A DNA stretch of 64,000 bases from Bacteroidetes bacterium UBA7674. GTDB taxonomy: Bacteria; Bacteroidota; Bacteroidia; Chitinophagales; Chitinophagaceae. The stretch lies in the NCBI GenBank assembly GCA_002483105.1, contig DLHG01000004.1, forward strand, positions 266,581 to 330,580. The letters run 5' to 3'. Below, piece after piece: positions 59,166-64,000 of the stretch (its first letter is position 1; the number at the start of each line of letters is the position of its first letter). Under the pieces are notes generated by a model, which made no database searches, was not told the origin of the DNA, and saw nothing but the letters and a program-made list of their open reading frames with translations. The translations under genes and the position numbers were made by a program.

Positions 59166-60473
59166 ATGAAGAATATTATAGCCATCTTTTTTTGTCTTAG
59201 TTATCTTTCCTGCGTACAGGCGCAAGAGCTTCCTCGCCGTAGTTTTCTCGGCATACAAATGGAGAATATCACCGCTGATACAAGGCGGATGATGGAAGTG
59301 AAGGAAGACTACGGTGTCCTGGTACAGGGCACTGTTCCCGGCTCTACAGCTGAAGCGGCAGGAATCAAAAGAGGTGATATTTTATTGTCCCTGAATGGAA
59401 CTAAGATCAACGATGTTGTGCAGGCAGTAGGATATGTTGCCGGACAGAATAGTGGCTCTTCGTTTACCTACGAGCTTTTGAGAGACAAAAAGAAAGTTAC
59501 AGGTAGTTCTTCTTTTAAAGAATATCCCCGGGAAAAATACCCTGACCTTGACGTAAGTTATGAAACAGTAAAAACTGCCACAGGCCTGCAACGCCTGATA
59601 ATAACGAAATCGAAAGGCGCGGGTAAAAAACCTGTGCTTGTTTTCTTAGGAGGCATCGGCTGTTATTCCCTGGAAAGCCCGATGGACAGTAATCGTAATG
59701 AAGTGCGCCTGATAAACGCACTCGCCCGCAATGGCTTCATGATAGCACGAGTAGAAAAACCGGGTATAGGAGATGGTGCAGGGCATAGTAAGAAATGTGA
59801 AGTGGTCAGCTTCACTGAAGAGAAGGACGTGTATGTACAGGCAGTGAAGGACCTGAAGAAAAGAGCTGATGTACAGGCAGACAATATTTACGTGCTCGGG
59901 CACAGTATGGGTGGCGTGATGGCACCAATGGTTGCGACTGAAACATCACTGAAGGGCATCATAGCATACGGCACTATAGGCACACAATTCATGGAATACC
60001 TCGCTAAGACAAGGAAAACCATTGGTGAAGCTAATGGCTGGAGTGAAGCAGAAACAGAAGCTTATACAAAGGAAGTATGTGAGTGCTCCAAGTACTTCTT
60101 TGTAGATAAAATGACCGCAGAGCAGGCTGGGCAAAAGAAAAGTGGTTGCAAAGAACATTTAGACGGCTTAGAAGCCAGATCCAGGAAGTATAATGATGAA
60201 CTCTATGCTGTAGATTATACAGCACTATGGAAACCCTTTACAGGAAAGGCCCTAATGATATGGGGCAAAGGAGATTTTATCTCTTCGCAAGATGATCATC
60301 AAATACTCACAAACACTATTAACAAATATCATCCGGGTAATGCTACAATGGTGGTGGTATCTGCCGACCATGGTATGAGTACAGCCAATTCATTCCGTGA
60401 AGCCGCTACTAATCCCGGACAGTATAATCCTGAAATTTACAAGAAGATATTAGACTGGCTAAAGAGCATATAG
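59166..60473 (+). CDS. Exported PDZ plus alpha/beta-hydrolase protein
   Basis: A 435-residue exported hydrolase. Signal peptide (MKNIIAIFFCLSYLSCVQAQ, with YLSC as a possible lipobox). A PDZ domain spans about 25-115 (FLGIQMENIT ... GSTAEAAGIKRGDILLSLNG). An alpha/beta-hydrolase follows with the nucleophile elbow GHSMGGV and late ADHGMS supplying the catalytic His, like serine aminopeptidase/acyl-peptide hydrolases. The PDZ-hydrolase order is unusual. It starts a run of three exported proteins (gaps 3 and -4 bases). Substrate unknown. Confidence 0.87.
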   Translation: MKNIIAIFFCLSYLSCVQAQELPRRSFLGIQMENITADTRRMMEVKEDYGVLVQGTVPGSTAEAAGIKRGDILLSLNGTKINDVVQAVGYVAGQNSGSSFTYELLRDKKKVTGSSSFKEYPREKYPDLDVSYETVKTATGLQRLIITKSKGAGKKPVLVFLGGIGCYSLESPMDSNRNEVRLINALARNGFMIARVEKPGIGDGAGHSKKCEVVSFTEEKDVYVQAVKDLKKRADVQADNIYVLGHSMGGVMAPMVATETSLKGIIAYGTIGTQFMEYLAKTRKTIGEANGWSEAETEAYTKEVCECSKYFFVDKMTAEQAGQKKSGCKEHLDGLEARSRKYNDELYAVDYTALWKPFTGKALMIWGKGDFISSQDDHQILTNTINKYHPGNATMVVVSADHGMSTANSFREAATNPGQYNPEIYKKILDWLKSI

Positions 60474-60476
60474 AAC

Positions 60477-61772
60477 ATGAAACGCCATTTCTACGTACTC
60501 ATCTCACTATTCATCAGCAATTGTTGCACTGCGCAACAAAATCTTCAATCTATAGCCGAAGATTTTATAAAAGATTACACCCGGCTTAACATCCCTGAGC
60601 TGCAATACGACTACAGGCAATATCTCTCGAAGATCCCGGCTGCTGATATGTTGGACGAGCAGGAAGTATTCTTCGACAGCATTCAGAAGAAAATCAGTGG
60701 CCATAAACACACCTTCATGAGCGATGATGATAGAATTATTTATGACCACCTGGGATATGAGATAACTAATAACAAACAACGTATCAGGCTCCAGAAAGAA
60801 TGGCTGAACAAAGGTCGAAAAACACCGGAAGGAGGTTTATATCAATTAGGTAAAAATTACTATACCTGGACCATAAAGCAATACACCTCTGTAGACATTA
60901 CACCCGAAGAAGTGTATGCCCTTGGTGAATTGGAAGTAAGAAAGGTAAAGAAAGAAATAGCAGCAATACAAAAGCAGATGGGTTACACGGATAGTGCATC
61001 CTTCTATCAGCACCTGAATAGCAGTGAATACTACATTACAGACAAGCAGGCACTTCTGAAAGAATTTGAGCGGGTAGATAGTATGGTGAGAATACACTTG
61101 CCGCAATTTATCGGTATAAAATACATACCTGCTATTCATGCAATGGAATGGCCGGGAGCTACAGCCCAAACGCCACCCGGCATGTATCTCAATCGTAGCA
61201 ATAACGCTTATGGTAAAGATGTATTCCAATTCAACTTTTTCACGAAGCGGTATAACAAGCGCGCGATAGAGTGGTTGTATATGCACGAAGCCATTCCCGG
61301 ACATCATTTACAATTCTCAACAGCTAAGCAGAGTACTCCTTTTGAAGACTTATTTTATTATCCCGGAAACTTTGAAGGCTGGGGTTGTTATGTAGAATAT
61401 TTCGGTAAGTACGTAGGGCTTTTTCAGGAACCATACAGCTACCTGGGTAAATGGGAGTGGGACCTGGTGCGTTCAGCAAGACTGGTGATAGATGTTGGTA
61501 TACACTATTATGGATGGAGCAGGGAGAAGGCCTTAACATATTGGAAGCAAACGATACCCAACCAAAATGACATAGCCGAACGGGAAGTAACTCGTGTTAC
61601 TAACTGGCCGGGGCAGGCACTAAGCTATAAGGTAGGTGCGGCACAAATATTTAAAATGCAGGACGCATGGGAAAAGAAATATCCCGGCAGGCCTTTACAA
61701 GAATTTTATCAGCGCTTTCTCATTATGGGTAGACTGCCATTATCTGTAATTCAGAAAAACATTATTGTATGA
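60477..61772 (+). CDS. DUF885 family exported metallo-hydrolase-like protein
   Basis: A 431-residue exported protein with signal MKRHFYVLISLFISNCCTAQ. The central MHEAIPGHHLQFS is the DUF885 hallmark, a HEAxPGHH variant of a zinc peptidase helix, and PGNFEGWGCYVEY lies at the expected distance. The C-terminal PGQALSYKVGAAQIFKM matches too. DUF885 members are thought to be peptidases. It is shorter than many homologues (about 550-600), with a reduced N-terminal part. It lies between the PDZ-hydrolase and propeller genes. Confidence 0.9.
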   Translation: MKRHFYVLISLFISNCCTAQQNLQSIAEDFIKDYTRLNIPELQYDYRQYLSKIPAADMLDEQEVFFDSIQKKISGHKHTFMSDDDRIIYDHLGYEITNNKQRIRLQKEWLNKGRKTPEGGLYQLGKNYYTWTIKQYTSVDITPEEVYALGELEVRKVKKEIAAIQKQMGYTDSASFYQHLNSSEYYITDKQALLKEFERVDSMVRIHLPQFIGIKYIPAIHAMEWPGATAQTPPGMYLNRSNNAYGKDVFQFNFFTKRYNKRAIEWLYMHEAIPGHHLQFSTAKQSTPFEDLFYYPGNFEGWGCYVEYFGKYVGLFQEPYSYLGKWEWDLVRSARLVIDVGIHYYGWSREKALTYWKQTIPNQNDIAEREVTRVTNWPGQALSYKVGAAQIFKMQDAWEKKYPGRPLQEFYQRFLIMGRLPLSVIQKNIIV

Positions 61773-62641
61773 AAATGATCCAACACCTATTGCTATATGG
61801 TATGTTGCTTTCATCTTGTGCCAGCGCACAGATGAATGAAAAGCCCGAAGTCTTGCTCAGCGAGCAAAATATTGAGAATGCCTATCCCCGCCTTTCAAAT
61901 GACGGTAAATCAGTATTGTATCAATCCAACAAGGATGGCAGATGGCAGCTATATATACTGGATGTAAACACCAAAAAATCAGAACAGCTTACCAAAGGCG
62001 AGCACAACAATAATTTCCCCGATTGGGATGCGACCAACGATTGGATCGCTTTTGTGAGTGATAAGGACGGCAATGAAGAAATATACATCATGAAGAAAGA
62101 TGGTTCAGGACTGAAACGCCTCACCAACGATCCTGAGCGGGACATTCATCCTTATTTCAGTCCAGATGGGAAATACCTCCTATTTAATTCCACCCGTGGC
62201 AATGGCTCTCTGGATATATACCGGATATCGTTGACCGACAATAAAACAGAACGCATTACTGATACTAAGGAAAATGAAACCTGCGCCCGCTATTCCCCTG
62301 ACATGATGCAGATCGTTTTCCTTCGCAATGATGACATGAGTGATGATATTTTTATCATGGACATGGCTAAAGGCCTGAATAAAAACATCACTAATGACCC
62401 ATCAGTGCGGGATGGATGGCCTATGTTCAGCAATGATGGCAACTGGGTATATTATTCTTCCATGCAGGATGGCCCCTATAATATTTTTAAAGTACGATCC
62501 GATGGCACAGGTAAGCAGCGACTTACAAAAGCAGCCGCAGGAGAGGAAGATGCACGTGCATATGTAGCTAATGATGGCAAGTCTATCATTTACAATAAAA
62601 AATACGGCAGAACCATAGATATCCTGCGGGTAACTATATAG
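61769..62641 (+). CDS. Exported TolB-like PD40 beta-propeller protein
   Basis: A 290-residue exported, possibly lipidated protein (leader LLLYGMLLSSC with LSSC lipobox). At least five PD40/TolB-type blades follow, each with the pattern NDGKSVLYQSNKDG...QLYILDVNT or SPDGKYLLFNSTRGN...IYRISL. It lacks the TolB N-terminal domain and any catalytic domain, so it may be a binding partner of the two hydrolases upstream. It overlaps the DUF885 gene by 4 bases and is followed by a bidirectional terminator. Confidence 0.87.
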   Translation: MKMIQHLLLYGMLLSSCASAQMNEKPEVLLSEQNIENAYPRLSNDGKSVLYQSNKDGRWQLYILDVNTKKSEQLTKGEHNNNFPDWDATNDWIAFVSDKDGNEEIYIMKKDGSGLKRLTNDPERDIHPYFSPDGKYLLFNSTRGNGSLDIYRISLTDNKTERITDTKENETCARYSPDMMQIVFLRNDDMSDDIFIMDMAKGLNKNITNDPSVRDGWPMFSNDGNWVYYSSMQDGPYNIFKVRSDGTGKQRLTKAAAGEEDARAYVANDGKSIIYNKKYGRTIDILRVTI

Positions 62642-62651
62642 TGCAAAATAA

Positions 62652-62676
62652 AAACGTCCTCAAAATGAGGACGTTT
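62652..62676. terminator. Bidirectional terminator between the propeller gene and the OmpR-type gene
   Basis: AAACGTCCTCA pairs perfectly with TGAGGACGTTT across three A. The minus strand continues with TTTTATTTT, so it acts best for the response regulator gene. Confidence 0.8.
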
Positions 62677-62706
62677 CCGGAGTACTACTATTTGTAAAAA
62701 CTATTA

Positions 62707-63411
62707 TTAAGCAGCGGCATTGCTATATATGAACTTGAAACCGATCCCATGTATCGTTTGAAGCTCAACGCCTTCCTGCGCTTTTATATATTTACGCACC
62801 TTGGTAATGAACACGTCCATACTACGACCGAGGAAGTAATCATCTTTACCCCATACGTTCATCAGTATCTCGTCGCGTTTCAGTACACGGTTAGCATTCA
62901 GGCACAGGTAGCGGATCAGGTCAGCTTCACGTTGTGTCAGCTGGAACTCTGCATTATCGCTACGCATTACCAAGTTGGTATAATCAAATGCCAGGTCGCC
63001 TAAGATGAATTCAGTAGGAGTATTGTCCTCTTTCTTCTTCGTGCGCCTTAAGAACACCTCAAGTCTCAGCAGTAATTCCTGCATATTGAAAGGCTTGGTG
63101 ATATAGTCATCAGCTCCGCTTTTGAAGCCGGCAACCTTATCATCATCCATATTCTTAGAGGTCAGCAATAAGATTGGAATAGATTCATTTTTCTGGCGTA
63201 TTTGAGTAGCCAGGTGCATACCATCTTTTTTCGGCAGCACAACATCCAGTAAACAGATGTCAAAATTCAGTTTCATGAATTGTTGCCATGCAGTTTCGCT
63301 ATCTGAACAGTGTACTACATCGTAACCGTTTTTAGCGAGACTTTCTTTTACTACATAGCTTAGAGTAGGATCGTCCTCTACCAGTAATACTTTTGCTTTG
63401 TACTCAGGCAT
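62707..63411 (-). CDS. OmpR-family response regulator
   Basis: A 234-residue DNA-binding response regulator. Receiver domain with acidic pocket VEDDPT, acceptor Asp56 in CLLDVVLPKKDG and conserved Lys106 in YITKPFN. The C-terminal winged helix (about 135-230) has FQLTQREADLIRYL and GRSMDVFITKVRKYI. No histidine kinase is adjacent, so its partner is elsewhere. A 10-base direct repeat with 23-base period lies 32-64 bases upstream and could be its own binding site. The start is the ATG at 63411. Confidence 0.95.
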   Translation of the reverse strand: MPEYKAKVLLVEDDPTLSYVVKESLAKNGYDVVHCSDSETAWQQFMKLNFDICLLDVVLPKKDGMHLATQIRQKNESIPILLLTSKNMDDDKVAGFKSGADDYITKPFNMQELLLRLEVFLRRTKKKEDNTPTEFILGDLAFDYTNLVMRSDNAEFQLTQREADLIRYLCLNANRVLKRDEILMNVWGKDDYFLGRSMDVFITKVRKYIKAQEGVELQTIHGIGFKFIYSNAAA

Positions 63412-63442
63412 AATGTTTTGTTTTGTTTTTTAATAATACAGC

Positions 63443-63475
63443 CCCGTTTGTTATAAGACTGCTTACCCGTTTGTT
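63443..63475. promoter_or_regulatory. Direct repeat upstream of the OmpR-type regulator gene
   Basis: CCCGTTTGTT occurs at 63443-63452 and 63466-63475, a 23-base period or about two helix turns, as expected for OmpR-type regulators that bind tandem sites. Confidence 0.4.
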
Positions 63476-63603
63476 GTTGTTGTTTTGTTTCTGACCACAC
63501 AGCGTTGTTATCTCTTTGTAATCAGAATGTAAAAGTAGATGTCAAATTGTTAAGTAGGTAATATATCATCTTAAAAAACCGTTAAAAGGCTCCTCAATAA
63601 CTA

Positions 63604-64000
63604 TCATTTAACAATTCTACCCGGGTTCTGGGCAATAAAGCTGGCCCAATTGCCTGCTTTCTTCGCTTTAGACACCCTTTTGGTCGTGCTACCGTCTCCT
63701 AAAGCGGCTATTTTGGTTTGGTAATGGTAGCAAAGAGCCACTGCTACCGCGTCCGTTGCATCCATAAAGCGGGGGTCTTCTTCAATATTCAGGGTATGTT
63801 GGAGCATTTTAAAGACTTGCTCCTTAGTCGCATTTCCTTTGCCGGTGATGGCTTGTTTCACTTTTCGGGGGGCATATTCTACAGCTTTCAGCCCATGCAT
63901 CATGGAGGCTGCAATAGCCACTCCCTGCGCCCTGCCCAGCTTTAGCATACTCTGCACATTTTTACCGAAAAAGGGTGCTTCAATAGCTACAGCCTCAGGT
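63604..64000 (-). CDS. ruvC: Holliday junction endonuclease RuvC, 5' part beyond the window
   Basis: The C-terminal 131 residues of RuvC, which resolves Holliday junctions made by RuvAB. The frame is open to the right edge and reads AIEAPFFGKNVQSMLKLGRA with the second catalytic acid, then GVAIAASMMHGL, VKQAITGKGNATKEQV and the C-terminal catalytic pair in MDATDAVAVALCYHY. The tail adds about 40 residues with a Lys-rich stretch (TTKRVSKAKKAGNW) compared with E. coli. A GTG at 63957 is internal and not the start. Confidence 0.93.
   Translation of the reverse strand, partial: PEAVAIEAPFFGKNVQSMLKLGRAQGVAIAASMMHGLKAVEYAPRKVKQAITGKGNATKEQVFKMLQHTLNIEEDPRFMDATDAVAVALCYHYQTKIAALGDGSTTKRVSKAKKAGNWASFIAQNPGRIVK

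Noticed and set aside
1..64000. tRNA, rRNA, insertion sequences, prophage or integrase genes
   Set aside because: None of the expected folds or protein motifs (transposase, integrase, phage structural genes) were seen on either strand.

Overview
The window looks like a chromosomal segment of a Bacteroidota bacterium, most likely a member of the Chitinophagales/Chitinophagaceae. The grounds are: secreted proteins ending in type IX secretion (T9SS) sorting domains of both type A and type B; a PorP/SprF-family protein directly behind a giant PKD/Ig-repeat adhesin; a PorZ-like T9SS component; a DUF5686 protein; and repeated TAnnTTTG (-7) promoter boxes placed just before start codons, with little Shine-Dalgarno signal. 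No tRNA, rRNA, insertion sequence, prophage or CRISPR array was seen. Most of the window is ordinary, densely packed core genome.

Layout. 0-9 kb: murB, a very large NtrY-like sensor kinase with a coupled small protein, mazG, ubiX, a secreted thioredoxin-like protein, nth, and two tandem exported MsrB paralogues. 9-21 kb: a secreted NHL-repeat T9SS cargo, a nitrilase-family amidase, small secreted proteins, then the block HU - TPR - 30-residue mS38/COX24-like protein - rng (RNase G), ctaA, a 21-bp minisatellite, an orphan oligopeptide-binding lipoprotein and pdxJ. 22-30 kb: surface module with a 1965-residue adhesin, its PorP/SprF partner and a collagen-like protein. 30-38 kb: GNAT, Nudix, CDGSH, DUF1003, pirin, an AAA+ response regulator without DNA-binding domain, fRMsr, purN and small proteins. 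38-46 kb: envelope genes (DUF5686, bcp, M23 peptidase, recO, porZ). 46-55 kb: polA, two GNAT-fold proteins, a VWA protein with PKPVE tethers, and a 2-oxoacid:ferredoxin oxidoreductase alpha subunit lacking its beta partner. 55-64 kb: a GT2/GT39 lipid-linked sugar pair, photolyase and DinB-family protein, three exported hydrolase/propeller proteins, an OmpR-type regulator and the truncated 3' part of ruvC.

Themes. The T9SS genes (type A cargo, type B adhesin, PorP/SprF, PorZ) make one functional set although they are dispersed. Oxidative repair is well represented (two exported MsrB, free-Met-R-sulfoxide reductase, Bcp, photolyase, Nth). Several starts were moved from the longest reading frame because a promoter box or terminator lies inside the extension. 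Four genes appear to start with TTG.

Nothing here is clearly a new defence or mobile system. The observations most worth checking are a 23-bp interrupted hairpin in the rng leader, the 30-residue mS38-like gene, a promoter with a perfect 16-bp palindromic operator before a pirin gene, the DNA-binding-domain-less sigma-54-type regulator with a sigma-54-like promoter, and the 21-bp minisatellite that is open in several frames.
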